Shown here: one piece after another, positions 1 to 11,912 of the stretch
How positions within the stretch are numbered: the first letter of the stretch is position 1
Layout of the letters: each line of letters begins with the position of its first letter
Source of the DNA: Hevea brasiliensis
Taxonomy: Eukaryota > Streptophyta > Magnoliopsida > Malpighiales > Euphorbiaceae
NCBI RefSeq assembly: GCF_030052815.1
Contig: NC_079499.1
Span: 69,765,760-69,829,759, forward strand
Length of the DNA stretch: 64,000 nt
Reading direction: 5' to 3'
Made by a program: the position numbers and the translations under genes
The notes under the pieces: generated by a model
Told to the model about the DNA's origin: nothing
The model's database searches: none
What the model saw: only the letters and a program-made list of their open reading frames with translations

Positions 1-586
1 TGCCTCGGAAAGTCGGAATGTCTGGAACTACACTCCAGCGATAGTAAACAAGCATAAAATAATGAAATATCTGATTAGAAAAATTAAGAAAAAATAAAAG
101 AGATAAAATGTGAGTAAGTTAAATGAGCCAAACCCATAGCGATGGGTGACCGCACCGGGAAGTTACGGTGAGGATCGTTGACTAGCCTTGGACCGCGGAG
201 AACTCAGGTAAATATTTTTGGGACCTAATTAAAGGTCTACTGAGGTGTAATTGACATTGGAAATGTCAAAGAAAAATTAGTAAGTCAGTACAAATAAAAA
301 CGAAAATGTAAGAAAATCGGTGGTACAAGGAGTAAATCGGTGGTATCGAAAAAGTCTGGATTTGACCCGAAGAGGGGCATTTTGGTCATTTGACACTTAG
401 AGTTGACTTTTGACCTAAATGTCCATGGAAAATATGTGGTATTATATTTTGAAAATTTAATGAAAAATGAAATTCAAAATAAGGTGTAATTAAAAAATTA
501 TGAGGGCATTATGGCAATTATGATAACTTTGAATTATTATAATGTTAATCATAATTAGTGGGACTTAGTGGAGGATTAGTGGACCA

Positions 587-594
587 TATAAATA
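587..594 (+). promoter_or_regulatory. putative LTR TATA box
   Basis: TATAAATA lies in the U3-like part of the LTR, at the same relative place as TATAAA at 31443 and 62246 in related LTRs. It is inferred from this conserved position and is probably the RNA polymerase II promoter of the element. Confidence 0.45.
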
Positions 595-2918
595 CCCATA
601 AGTGGATAGCAATGACCACTTCAATATTCATTTCTTCATTTTGCACAACCATGGCCGAAACATATTTTCTCAAAATCTCCATGGAAGGTTTCAATCAAAG
701 CTCTCAATCCTCACCATTTTTCCATATAAAACCACAAGGTGCCTTCACAAGAACTTGTCCTTACCTCATGGGCAGCATGTAGGAAGCAAAAAGAAGAAGT
801 TTTGGTGAGGTTTATCAAGCACCAAATAAAGGTTAGTGCTTAATCTTTCCATTTTCCTTCACTAATCCTTGTGTTGAGCTTTGGGTAAGTTGAATTGCTA
901 AGAAAAATTGAGGAAATGATTGAGTATTGGTGAATCTTAGTTTTGGCAGCCATGGAACTTCATATTGTATAGCTTGCTTATGCATGTAAATTGTAGTTTG
1001 AGATGTTGAATTAAATGTTTAATTGTATTGAAGTTGAATTCCATGTGTGAAGTTGAATGGTAAGCTTGAAAAGTGAAAATGGAAGTTGATGTGTATGTAT
1101 AATTTTTGGGCAGCCTCAAAATGGAAATTTGTAATGTTCAAATTCATGAAATATTGTTGAAATATTGTACAAAAATTTGGCATCATATATGTGTGTGGAA
1201 TAGTAGTGATAGGTATGTAATTTGATGATGGAAGTTCGTGTGATGATTAGAAGTATTTATGTGTATACATTATTGGGATTGAACTTTGTGAATGGTGACT
1301 GCATTTGGTATATTTGAAGTGGTTATATTCTGTCTAAGTTGACCTATAATGTAGAGAATGGAATGGTTTTGGTTAGTGCCAAATGCAGAATATGGTGGGG
1401 AAATGAAGATGTAATTAGTAAACTTGTGTTTGGTTTGATGTTTGAAAAGGATATAGAGGGCAGTGTGCAAATGGACCTATAACTCTAAGTGTGTGGCTCC
1501 AATTGGTATGAGGCCAATTGGAGGTGAAACTAGGCACTAAATATGCCAACTTTCATGAAGGAAGCTTACCTAAATTCTGCCTAGAAGGTGACTTGAAAAA
1601 TGACCAAATCCGGATTAGTGACTTGGAAGCCTGAAAATTGACCATTTGGGCAGCAATTAGTGTTTTGGCCATAACTCACTCAAAACAGGTCCAAATGACC
1701 TGAAATTTTTACCATGAATATATTAGACATAGATCTACAATTCTTATGAAGATACCAAAGCCCAGAAATGGCCAGAACCAAGCCAAATAGCTTGCACAAA
1801 TTCGGGTATCAAAACTGGCCGAAGTGAAAATGACCTAAAAATGACCTAAGCCTACCATTTTAGTACATTCTGTCCAGCATTGGTAAATTGACCATATCTT
1901 AGTCTACACAACTCAGAATGATCTGAAATTTTTCCCTACGTGCAATAAGACATAGACCTACAAGTTTGTAGTTTGGACCGAAACCCGAAAACTGAGGAAA
2001 CTAGGTCGTCCTGCTAGGTCAAAATAGTACATCAAAATTCGGTAAATTGCAATAAAATGTAATACACTTGAAAATGAATTTGGTAACATATACCAACACT
2101 AAAGGGCTATAAAATGTAACATATTGGTAACATTGGAATTGACTTACTTAGAGTGCATTAAAGGTCAACATTATAAGTTGACTAATGAAATGAATTGAAT
2201 GGAATAGTACCAAGAAAATTTAGATATTGGATTTTATGATTGGAAACAAATTCATTGAGTACTGAAACACTTTAAATTGTGTTTTTCATTTGATAAGGAT
2301 ATTGAGAAGCATAAAGAACATTGAGTCAAGGCCTAGGAGCGACTCAAATCAGGTTTGTGCACAACTAGTTTTTAACTGATTTTGTTCTGAATATTTCATA
2401 TGATTAAATGACATATTTTTCTTATGTATTATGTTTAACAAGCATTGGATTTAATTCAATGATTATTGAAATTGTTATAGTATGTATGAATTTAGCTTTG
2501 TGAAATAGTATTTCCACAAGTATTAAGCATTATTATGGATTGAATAAATTATATTTTGAAAATTGTGATAGAACATGTTTTGAATTGTGTGGGCAATTTG
2601 CATGGAAAAATACAAATTTATGATTTGAATTGTGATGAGCATAAAAATTATTGGATATTCGAATTGACTTTGAATCGAATTGTATTGTGATTTATGCTCA
2701 CTAAAAGGATTGTGATATTGTTTTATATCTCACTATAAATGCTTGACTAGGTTATTACCCGTTTATCTCATTTGTTGAGAAGACAATGGAGTTATTTGTG
2801 TTTTGATTACCATGGTACGTGCACAGGCTTAAATTCTCCTCTTATTAGAGGGTAGATCTAAGTTTTATGTTATGGCCCTTTCAGAAGATTCATTATTGTG
2901 ATGTATACTGTGCACGAT

Positions 2919-2987
2919 GATTCGACCTCCCCGACCATAGGGAGTTAGAATTCGATTTGACCTCCCCGACCATAGGGAGTTAGAATC
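2919..2987 (+). repeat. two ~34-bp tandem units in LTR
   Basis: The string 'cctccccgaccatagggag' occurs twice in tandem. The same unit occurs twice in the LTR at 34233-34302 and around 47526-47592, but once at 41181-41215, so the copy number varies between LTRs. Confidence 0.85.
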
Positions 2988-3030
2988 ACCCCGAAGATGG
3001 CCCTTTCGGATTAGTCTTGCATAGTTAGTG

Positions 3031-3106
3031 AGATAAAGAATGGTTTTTGAGATAAAGAATGGCTTTTGAGATAAAAAATGGTTTTTGAGATAAAGAATGG
3101 TTATTG
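3031..3106 (+). repeat. four 19-bp tandem repeats in LTR
   Basis: Four near-identical units of agataaagaatggtttttg follow one another. The equivalent place in the LTR at about 47637 has a single unit, so this is a local expansion. Confidence 0.85.
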
Positions 3107-4022
3107 AATAGTAAAGAATTTTGATTTCAAATGGGATTTATGTATAATTGATTTTATTGGAATTAATCTTTATTTCTAATAAATTGTTGGAATTACCTTA
3201 AATGGTTAGTTATGATTTGATAAATTGAATTTCGTGATCAAAGTCATTTTATACAAATGATTTATATTATTGGCAATGAATATTTTGAGTTTTGGAATTT
3301 GATGAGTATCCAGATTTCCAAATTATTTGCTGTAATTTTTGTTAAGTTATATTGTACTATGTTTTAAATTATAGTTGTGCACCACTGAGTTCACCACTCA
3401 GCGATAGCTTTGTATGCTGTCGCAGGTAAAAAGAGCATAGAGTAATTGAGTAAGCTTCTTTGAAGAGACATTCAGATCAGCTCCAGGTATACCCATGTAC
3501 ACAGGTTTTGATGTATGCATGTAATAATATGTATGTAAATTATTTGAGCAGTTGTATAAAAACTCTTGTAAAATATTTTGGTATGTAATTAAATATAAAT
3601 TATTGTAAATGTAAATTTGAGATTTCATTTACCTAAATAGTTTTGTAATATTAATTTTTGAGTCTTGTAATTAATGAAATGTTTCTTTTATGATGAGGTT
3701 GGTTTGAAAATGAAATGATTTGATTATTGAGATTGAATTGTGAGATGAAATGAAGTTTATTGGAGTTGTATTTGAGAAAACATATTGGGAGTGTTTTCCT
3801 TTTTAGGTTTGAAAAACTGTTTTCTCAAAACACAGCCGGCACTTTGCCGAAATTTTGAAAAAATTTTATAACACCAGATTTTAATCGATGATTTAAATTT
3901 CACGAAAATTGTTTTAAAATCCCTTGTAGTATATCTAATGGGTTATCGGTAGCCAAAGTATGGTAATTCATTAGGTGTACTACGGGATCATGTTACATCT
4001 TACGGGGGAGTAGGGTGTGACA

Positions 4023-5920
4023 GTACTGACCACTTGGTAGCTCTAACTGGTATAACACTTACTTTTATTTTCGATACTGACCACTTGATGGCTCTGACCT
4101 GTAGTATGCCCACCTATCCAGTCCTATACACATTGTCTAGGCTTACTTAGGCTCAACTTTCTTAATTAACATTAATTCAACATTCTTTGTTCTCACAATT
4201 GTCAAGATATGTGTGCCCACATCCTCATGGCATTTCCATATATGCATAGCCTTTGTATTCAAGCATACTAAATACATGTACAACTTGCATTAATGAAGAT
4301 CATGGCAAAATCTTGTAAATTCCTAAAGGTATATACTGTATTCCATTAGAAATCAGACTGAGTAAATGCAAGAATTAGCTTATGCTTTCTTTATAAGATT
4401 TTTATATTTATGTCTTAACTTTCATTTGGTTTTTGAATCACTTGATTCTGATTTATTGATCACAAGTTATGACCAAATAAGCAGGATCTAGTCATATCTA
4501 CCTTTTTCTTCCAGAATACAGGACAGATTCTGGATAGGTCTTAGAACTCAATTTCAGTCAAATTTCAGCCATAATTTGTCACAATGGTCTTCATGAAAGT
4601 TGTTTCTCTGTGTCTTAACTTTCCAACAAAGAAAGATTCTGCTCATTTAGAATTTTATACAGTGAGTTATGTCCAAATAAGCAGGATATGTTCAAATGCA
4701 CTTTATCCAGATTCTAGGTTTTGTAACGCAACTTCTACCAATTATTCAAGGTATTTACACACAGAATTAGATCAACTTGTCTTCATGAAAGTTTTAGCAT
4801 TATATCTTAACTTTAGTTTGCCATAAGATTTAGGTCATTTAGAATTATAGAACTCAAGATATCGATTAAAAAGTCCAGTCTGGTCAAATTTGGCCAGACT
4901 GCTTAACATGTCTATTCACAATGCATACTTCAACACATACCAAGCAACATGATTCCTAATAGACACTACATCATTTACGCACACTAAGCATCATTTTTTT
5001 ACCTATAAATTAGATATTTACATTCAATTTAGCCAAAATCCCTAAATGGCATGAAATCCCTAAGTAACAAATTAAGAAGATATTAAGAGTGCACATACCA
5101 AAATTAAGTTTTTAATCTTTGCTTAGCTCTTCAAATTCACCTTTACTCAACTTTATTGTTCTTCCTTTATTCCTTGTTAGCTTGGTCTCCTTCAAGAAAT
5201 TCAAAAAGTTCTCATCACAAATCATATTTATGCCATGATTATGACATGATAACACAAATTCATGCTTGCTAAGCTAAATTTTCCCTTACCTTGAACTTTT
5301 TCCCAATTTGATTACTTGTTAACCTTCCTAAATCTTTGGAATTTCTTGCTTAAAAGATGTGCTTTCACTAAATTGAAGCTTAATTATGCTATTTGAAGTG
5401 ATGGTGGTTAAGAACTTTGTGAGAATTCAAGCTTGGAAGAAAGAACAATGGTGGAAGGAAGATGATGAAGGGTTTAGCCAACCAAGAAAATGAGGAAGAG
5501 GATGGTAATTTATCCCTACCAAGAGATATTTATATTATTTTAAATTTAAAATGGCAAACTTATAAATATTGTAAATGGTAAACTTGTAAATATTTAGAAA
5601 TTCCTAATCATTAAGCTTGACTTTTTAACTAATTATGCTTAATTTTCCTAATCATGATTAATTGAATTAATCCAACTTCATCAACTTAATTAATCACATC
5701 GTTGGTCAATGTTTGACCTTTAAACTTAATTAATCAAAATTTTCTCTTACCGGTTTCCATAATGCCCGATAAGTCCATAACTCCGTTTTTCACTTTATTT
5801 TTTAATCTGCTTATTTGAACTTATTTCCAAGTCATATTTAATCCTCAAATTTTATTTGAATAACACTATTCACAGGTCGATATTAGTACTATCTAAGGCT
5901 AGGGATTATGGGAAGTTACA
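4023..5920 (-). mobile_element. diverged gypsy-type LTR fragment, interrupted by the LTR at 1-4022
   Basis: Read on the minus strand the segment begins TGTAACTTCCCATAATCCC at 5920, like the TGTAAC starts of the other gypsy LTRs here. It carries related interior words: an LTR-like 'commenting' on gtactgaccacttgg at 4023 and again at 4074, and recurring 'gtcttcatgaaag' blocks at 4589 and 4780. Its minus-strand 3' part is absent at 4022, where the other LTR ends. The simplest reading is that the 1-4022 LTR inserted into this one and the rest lies left of the window. No coding potential was seen. Confidence 0.6.
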
Positions 5921-6205
5921 CTTTTGTATTGTTGTGCCTCACAGAAACTTTGCAAAATAGCATTGCTCAAAGAAAATGAACTAAATCAATATAGTTGTGT
6001 TAATATTATTTCATTTTCTGTCAATATTTTGAGTCTGCATGCATTAACGCAAACCAGCATGCCCAACTAAATTCATTCCTTAACCCCTCGAGAATGCTTT
6101 GTAGTCTAGAGATTGTAGAGGATATAAGAACTTGGCAAGTTAACGAATGAATCATATTCTTTGATACTTCAATTGGTATTCAATGATAAATAAGTCAAAT
6201 TATAG

Positions 6206-7275
6206 GTAGGGTGTCCATGGTCTGGCTTCAAATCAAAATCAAGCTGAAATGACTTGAACAAAAATGGAATCGGCTTGATTCGGACTGAAATTGCCCTTTT
6301 ACGGTTTGGTTCAAGTTCATATTTTTTTGGGAACTATGAACCGGTAGTTTCAAATCGAATTATTTTTACACTCTTTAATTCTCAATTTCTCTTAAATTCT
6401 CTAGACAATTATTTTTTACACTCTCTTTAATTTTTAATACTCTCTCAATTTCAATATTTAATTATTTTATACACTCACTAAAATTTCAATACTATTTCAA
6501 TTATTCTATTATTATTTTATATTCTTGAAAAAATTTCTAATGCCCTCTACCCTCTATTTTAATTTTTTTCTTTTATGTTTTTTTAATTATTAAATTTTAT
6601 AATACGATTTTTAGAAAAAGGGTAAGTAATAATTTTTATATTTTATTATTTTATACACTCACTAAAATTTTCAATGCTATCTCAATTATTCTATTATTAT
6701 TTTATATCCTCAATAAAATTTCTAATACCCTCTACCATCTATTTTAATTTTTTCTCTTTTATGTTTTCCTTAATTATCAAATTTTATCATACGATTTTTA
6801 GAAAAAGGGTAAGCAATATAACTAAAAACTTTGATTCCTCTAAATTCCTAGAGGATACATAAGTAAAATTAAATTTATACATTTTTTTAATTTCTTTAAG
6901 AAAAAAATTAATTTTATCTCTAATTATTTTAATTAAGTTCAAGTCTTTTCTTATGAATTTTTTTTAAAATATAAATTAACTTTATTATTTTTTTATTTTA
7001 ATTAGAAGATTTTTAAGAAAAATTAAAATATTTTTATAAATATAACTTAATTCCAAAGCAACAAAATTTTTCCCCAATTTTTTTTTTCCAAATTGCTCTC
7101 AAATCGCGCTCTAAACAGCCTTGAAACCGTCCTTATTCGAATCACTCTTGGAACCGTTTTTAACTGAGGCTCAAAGTGGAACTAACGGTTCAAAAGGCGT
7201 CTGTCAAACCTTCTCATGATAGTTTGGTTCAGGTTAATAATTTCATTAAAGCTGAACCTAAACCATGGGACCCCT
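6206..7275. mobile_element. non-autonomous hAT-like element (MITE), 1070 bp
   Basis: The element is flanked by a perfect 8-bp duplication AATTATAG at 6198-6205 and 7276-7283. Its ends are inverted: GTAGGGTGTCCATGGTCTGG on the left against AGGGGTCCCATGGTTTAGG read inward from the right. An 8-bp TSD with short imperfect TIRs is the hallmark of hAT elements. The subterminal parts hold 'ggtttggttcaa' and 'gaaccgt' words in both orientations. The middle is very AT-rich and has no transposase ORF, so it would need a transposase in trans. Confidence 0.85.
6465..6825 (+). repeat. two-copy 184-bp tandem duplication inside the hAT-like element
   Basis: A block starting 'acactcactaaaatttcaa' at 6471 recurs at 6655 with few changes. 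Each copy ends in 'acgatttttagaaaaagggtaag' (about 6604 and 6792). The 62-codon ORF over the second copy is a by-product. Confidence 0.85.
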
Positions 7276-7283
7276 AATTATAG

Positions 7284-8160
7284 CTATCTTAAACCTATTC
7301 ACTTGATATGTGTAATTTTGGGGAGCTTGTATGTATTTAAAATTTACTACCTGATCTTGTATTGAAGAAGAGAGTAGATCTTGGGAGACTTGAGGAAAAT
7401 TTCTGGATGTGCACTGGATTCATTACTTGATTTGACAGTGTTGGTTAAATGTACACATGAATGAAAATGTATATTGGATTCGTCAAGTAAAAATTGCTAG
7501 TTATGAAGATTAATCTCTATACTTTCAACTTCAGTCGCCTAATATATCCAACACACACATCAAGTTATCCATTAACAAAGATCTCCTACACACGAAAATT
7601 AAATATTGATTATTAAACTTTCTTGAAAACTATGTGCATGCGTTCCTTTCTTATCCCACATGCACAACTGCTGCATTTTATGGCCTCCTTTAGAGGAATA
7701 GCTCTTTAACTCGCCTTAAACATTCATAACCCACTAAAAGGTTCCATTAAAAGGATATATCCTCTTATCATCTCTCATTCCCTTCAGGCTTCTGTGCATA
7801 TATTTCTACACTAAACACGCCAGCAGAGGGAAGGATGCATACAGTAAATCACTGCCAAAAGCGCATCAAACTCGTTGGATTCTGAACCATATAAGATGAG
7901 CAATTCTATTCCCCGTTAATCATCGCAATTGACATATCTCTACTTCTGTTCTCTTCAAATGGCTTGCATAATTAAGTTGTCTCCTGCTGCTCTCCCTGTA
8001 TCTCAAATAATGGGGTTTGACAAAAATATTTCTAAAATCAGGATAAAATGCATCTGGGTGGGGTACTTTATACATAAACCGATAGTCTTATTATTGGCTG
8101 GCATAAATTGTCCGTATAAACAATAAATTAAAAATAAACTGTGTTGTTGTAGAAAATTCT
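7284..8160. other. intergenic DNA, no recognisable gene
   Basis: This is mixed-composition sequence with no repeat that I recognise. A short ATG ORF around 7960-8126 (starting MACIIKLS) begins after a TC-rich leader. It could be a displaced first exon of the cell-wall-like gene at 9213, but no splice evidence supports that. Confidence 0.4.
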
Positions 8161-8169
8161 CATGCTTTT

Positions 8170-8325
8170 GGGATGTCTACGCTCAAAGTGTCGAAACCTT
8201 AAAAAGAATATTACTTTTCAAAGAAATAGTATTCGCTTTTTAGAAATGCTAACACTCATAGTGTTGACACCTTGAAAAGAATGCCGACATTCATAGTGTT
8301 AACATCTTGAAAAGAATGTTACTTT
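8170..8325 (+). repeat. degenerate ~35-70 bp minisatellite
   Basis: The core 'actcatagtgttgacacc' followed by 'ttgaaaagaatg' recurs at about 8185, 8254 and 8290, with 'ttacttttc' after the first and last copies. The copies differ at several bases, so it is an old array. Confidence 0.7.
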
Positions 8326-8329
8326 TCTT

Positions 8330-9200
8330 TAATCAAGTATGACGACGCTAATAATATTGCCATAAATAATTATTTTATATCTTTAAACATATAATAATAT
8401 ATATTATATTTTCCACATTCATGTACATTTATAAAAATCCTTAGCATTAGATATTATTAGCATCAAAGGATAAAACATCAACTAGGAATGGAGGAGACAA
8501 ATTCCAGTCATTCAAGCCAAACATGGAAACAGCAGCTCTAACAAGAATATGAGCACACTGATTCAAAAAAATTCTTACATTTATATATAGTAAATTCACA
8601 TTTTGAAATATTTTTACAGTATAGTCATAAAAAATATAAAATACACTATTAATTTTAAATTATGATAAATAGACTCGAATTTTCTAATTTTATTTTAGTT
8701 GTATATTTTTCAAAAGCTTTTCTTTTTTCTTTTTTTAACTAACTTCAGTAAAAATAAATCTCGTGTCGATACTTCTAATTGCAATTTTAAAGGAATAATT
8801 TTTCTAAAAAATATCTTTTACATTTTTTTAGTATTTGAAGCATTCAAAAAATAGTTAATAAAAAATATTTTTTAAATAAAATAAAAATTTAAGTCATTTT
8901 TAAGAAAATTTACTTTTAAAAAAAAAATAAAGTCATTTTTTAAATTTTGATAATCTTATTAAAATATAAAAATACTTATAAATCATAATATAAATACAAA
9001 CCATTAGTATAATAGTATAATCAAATAATAAAAAATATTTTCAAGAAAAATATTTTCAAGAAAAATATTATCTTAAAAAACAATTTTCATGAAAAACATT
9101 GTCTATATGTTATTTATTTTCTATGAAATAAATAGAACCTGAAATGTTGATAAAATTTTCCATAAAATTATTCTTCAAAATCAAATTCACCTGATATGGG
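8330..9200. other. AT-rich intergenic DNA
   Basis: Long A and T runs are present, with a short 18-bp direct repeat 'attttcaagaaaaatatt' around 9040-9070. No gene or element boundaries could be defined. Confidence 0.4.
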
Positions 9201-9212
9201 AATTATTTTTCC

Positions 9213-9554
9213 ATGCAACCGGCTAACAGCAATTATTATTATTATATATTTTTTATCACCTTGGTTTCGCCAAAAGCGCAGAATTCCAGGGATGTGCCAA
9301 AAGCGCAGAATTCCAGGGATGTGGAAGTGAAACAACCTGAGTTCTTGTTCAAATCCCTTATCATAGTTTCCCCAAATCTCTTGACAATAGTTTTCCTCAT
9401 TCCAGGCATTGGCCGGGTGCTGGTGCCACCACCTTTCAGAGTTCCTTCCTATGATCCATATACCGGCACTGGTGGCTATCTTCCTTGTGGAGATGACATA
9501 CCGGTCCCAAATCCTGGCAGGGTTGGTTCTGTTTCAGCAGTTGCCAATCCTTGA
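9213..9554 (+). CDS. diverged small putative cell-wall protein (possibly a pseudogene)
   Basis: The 113-codon frame ends in TGA at 9552. Its C-terminal half reads QPEFLF, then IPGIGRVLVPP, then YDPYTGTGG, then DDIPVPNPG. This is the pattern of the short glycine/proline-rich plant 'putative cell wall protein' family, which is normally secreted and about 100-130 residues long. Two things are wrong. First, the N-terminus (rich in Asn and Tyr, then IFFITLV) is a poor signal peptide. Second, about 16 hydrophobic residues (SLIIVSPNLLTIVFL) separate QPEFLF from IPGIG, where the family has only a few residues. This extra stretch ends in a splice-acceptor-like 'ttcctcattccag' and may be a retained intron or an insertion. 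Residues 20-37 are a nine-codon block repeated twice (PKAQNSRDV). The family call rests on motif memory. The gene may start elsewhere or be dead. Confidence 0.5.
   Translation: MQPANSNYYYYIFFITLVSPKAQNSRDVPKAQNSRDVEVKQPEFLFKSLIIVSPNLLTIVFLIPGIGRVLVPPPFRVPSYDPYTGTGGYLPCGDDIPVPNPGRVGSVSAVANP
9269..9322 (+). repeat. perfect 27-bp tandem duplication in the coding frame
   Basis: Positions 9269-9295 and 9296-9322 are identical (gccaaaagcgcagaattcca and onward). The unit is nine codons, so the frame of the cell-wall-like ORF is kept. Confidence 0.95.
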
Positions 9555-10240
9555 GCATATCCTGCTGCTTTTTAATAACAGCTAGTATCAAAGCTAGGTG
9601 CATTTTAAGTTTTAGCGTAGTAGATGTTTGTATTTGGGGTTTGTTATGACAGTCTTCATCTATTAAGTTTACTCTCCTTTAGATACAAATAAATACTGTT
9701 GGATGTACTAGTCTAAGTCTAGTCTTAGAATGGGACCTTGACCCTATCCTGCTTCCTTTCTCAAGACGTACCAGTCCAGGTCTTCACTTCTAATCAATAA
9801 ATTATGATTATTCATATTCTTTCATTTATGCTTGCCTTGCAATAATGAAACTGGTCAATTTCTATTGTTCTCAATGTGCTATTATCAACATTAGAGTAGA
9901 GAGAGAGGCAGATGAATTGTACTCAAGAGTTCCATAAAGAAACTATATATACTGGTACTTTAACATCCAACAGGACAATACACTAAATAAAGAATGCAGA
10001 TGTAGCTAAGGTGGCCGTCAACCAAGGAAGAAAATGAAGAAGAAAGAAAGGATCCATAGGCAGCACTCCATTGTGTGATCAGAACTACATGTTCCTTTCA
10101 TGTAATGGCTTTGCATACAAGTGCAGATAACACAGCCAAATCCAACTTCAGAACTTATGACGATCTGTAGATTGCATTGTTCACATTTTCATCCATACAT
10201 TTGTAAGCAAGGTTCTATATGTCATAATATACATAGCGCA
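9555..10240. other. 3' flank of the cell-wall-like ORF and intergenic DNA
   Basis: No further coding sequence was recognised. Positions 10201-10236 (ttgtaagcaaggttc and onward) match a second copy at 17421-17454, on the other side of the foldback element. Confidence 0.4.
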
Positions 10241-10367
10241 AAGTACACTTTAGTGCCCTGTGCTTTGACCATTTTAGCATTGAAGATATGTATTTTGTTT
10301 TGTTGCAATTAACGACCAGAACTTTGTCTCCATTAGTAAGGGATAAAATGCTAACGGTGTTGAATAG

Positions 10368-10545
10368 TGTAGAAAGAGATGATTCTTATTGATTTCAATT
10401 AATCTGTACATGGGTATATATATACAATTGATTCATATAATTGTGTTCTACTAATTAGGAAGAAATCCTAAATAAGAAATCCTAAATAGGAATACAGAAT
10501 ACAAAATATACAGAAAAATAATATAGTGATTGACTTTCCATAACA
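10368..10545 (-). repeat. copia 3' LTR
   Basis: On the minus strand it runs TGTTATGGAAAGTCAATCAC ... TTTCTACA. The neighbouring 10546-10557 reads GGGGGAG on the minus strand and is the polypurine tract. It differs from the 5' LTR at about 10378 and 10435. Confidence 0.93.
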
Positions 10546-10552
10546 CTCCCCC

Positions 10553-10975
10553 TCAAGTTGGAGCATAGATGTTAATCATGCCCAACTTGTTACAAATGTA
10601 GTCAATCCTAGCCCCATTCAGAGCTTTTGTGAAAATATCTCCTAATTGCTCTCCAGTTTTGATGTGTCCTGTTGAGATGATCTGTTGTTGAATCTTTTCA
10701 CGAATAAAGTGACAATCAATCTCAATATGTTTGGTTCGCTCATGAAACACCGGATTAGAAGCAATATGAAGAGCAGCTTGATTATCACACCACAATTTCA
10801 CAGGCAGGGAGGTCTTAAAACCTGTCTCATCTAGTAATTGAAGTATCCACATTACCTCACATACTGATTGTGCCATGGCTCTGTATTCGGATTCAGCACT
10901 AGATCGAGAAACTACACTCTGCTTCTTGCTTTTCCAAGATACCAAATTTCCTCCAATAAAAACGCAATATCTAAT
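10553..10975 (-). pseudogene. copia RNase H domain, C-terminal end of pol
   Basis: The frame reads FIGGNLVSWKSKKQ, then SAESEYRAMA, LWCDNQAALHIA, FHERTKHIEIDCHF and ends in GMINIYAPT. These are the copia RNase H signatures, including the catalytic Glu and Asp of SAESEYRA and CDNQA. It would remove the RNA strand of the RNA-DNA hybrid during reverse transcription. It lies in a different frame from the upstream RT fragment: 10976-11372 contains stops and frame changes but still shows degenerate pol. This separate ORF is not a gene on its own. Confidence 0.9.
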
Positions 10976-11372
10976 AGTTGACCTCCTGTCAACCTTAGAT
11001 CCAGTCTAGTCAGCATCTGAAAAACATTCAACATTCAAATGCTCATGATTACTGGATAGCAAACCTCTTCTGGGCGCCCTTGGATAACACAAGATTTGTT
11101 CCAAGGCTTCCCAATGAGCAACGGTTGGGGAAGACATAAAGCGACTTACCACACTAACGACATAAGCAATGTCGGGGAGTGACTGTAAGGTAGTTCAATT
11201 TTCCTACCAATCTCCTGTATCTCTGGATCTTCAAACAACTCACTATCCCCGCTACTTGATTGTAAAGTTGGAGTCATTGGTGCGCTACAAGGCTTAGCAC
11301 CTAAATTTACTGTCTCTGACAATAGATCGAGTTCATATTTTCTTTGTCACAATAAAATATCCTTCTTACTTC

Positions 11373-11912
11373 TCATAACTTGATACCCAAGAAATATTTT
11401 AACAATCCCAAGTCTTTGGTGCAGGCGAGTTTGGAGGAAGGTTTTAAGAGATGAAATACTGCAGAGTCACTCCCGGTGATGACAATGTCATCCACATAGA
11501 CTACCAAGAGAATTAGACCGACCTCAGATTGCCTATAAAATCTTGAGTGATCACACTTACTCTTTTGCATACCAAATTCTGTCTTTGCTTCACTGAATCT
11601 CCCAAACCATGCCCTAGGACTTTGTTTCAAGCCATAAAGAGACTTTCGAAGCCTACAAACTTTACCCAACTCCCCCTGAGCAACAAACCCAAGTGGTTGC
11701 TCCATATACACCTCCTCCTAAAGATCACCATGAAGGAAAGCATTCTTGATATCCAATTGATGCAGGGGCCAATCATATGTAGCTGCTAAAGAGATAAACA
11801 AGCGAATAGAAGTAAGTTTAGCTACAGGAGAAAAAGTATCAGAGTAATCAACCCCATATGTCTGAGCATATCCTTTTGCTACAAGGCGTGCTTTTAACCT
11901 AGACAGAACCAT
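11373..11912 (-). pseudogene. copia reverse transcriptase fragment
   Basis: The frame contains [36 protein letters not shown] and the catalytic YVDDIVITG motif, ending FLGIKL. All are diagnostic of copia RT. A TAG codon at about 11712-11717 replaces a residue between HGDL and EEVYMEQP. A one-base frameshift near 11900 separates this frame from the integrase frame upstream (NPDGSV to RLKAR). The active-site aspartates are intact, but the protein cannot be made as one chain. Confidence 0.93.

Larger units (their letters stand above)
1..4022 (+). mobile_element. Ty3/gypsy LTR, 5' end cut by window (solo or 3' LTR)
   Basis: The first bases match the point about 56 bp inside the related LTR at 27663-45532, so only the extreme 5' end is missing. 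The LTR ends in GTGTGACA at 4022. No PBS follows it: there is no TGGTATCAGAGC in the next bases. It is therefore a solo LTR or the 3' LTR of an element lying to the left. The same family makes up the LTRs at 33243-37252 and 40193-44157 (reversed), the 3' part of 46489-48579, and 61629-64000. It contains no gene; short ORFs in it are chance. Its middle (about 1490-2050) holds the diverged repeat typical of this family, with the recurring words 'gacctgaaatttt' and 'gacatagatctacaa'. Confidence 0.85.

Noticed and set aside
3031..3106. Regular short repeats resembling a CRISPR array
   Set aside because: The units abut with no spacers and lie in a plant LTR; it is a simple tandem expansion.
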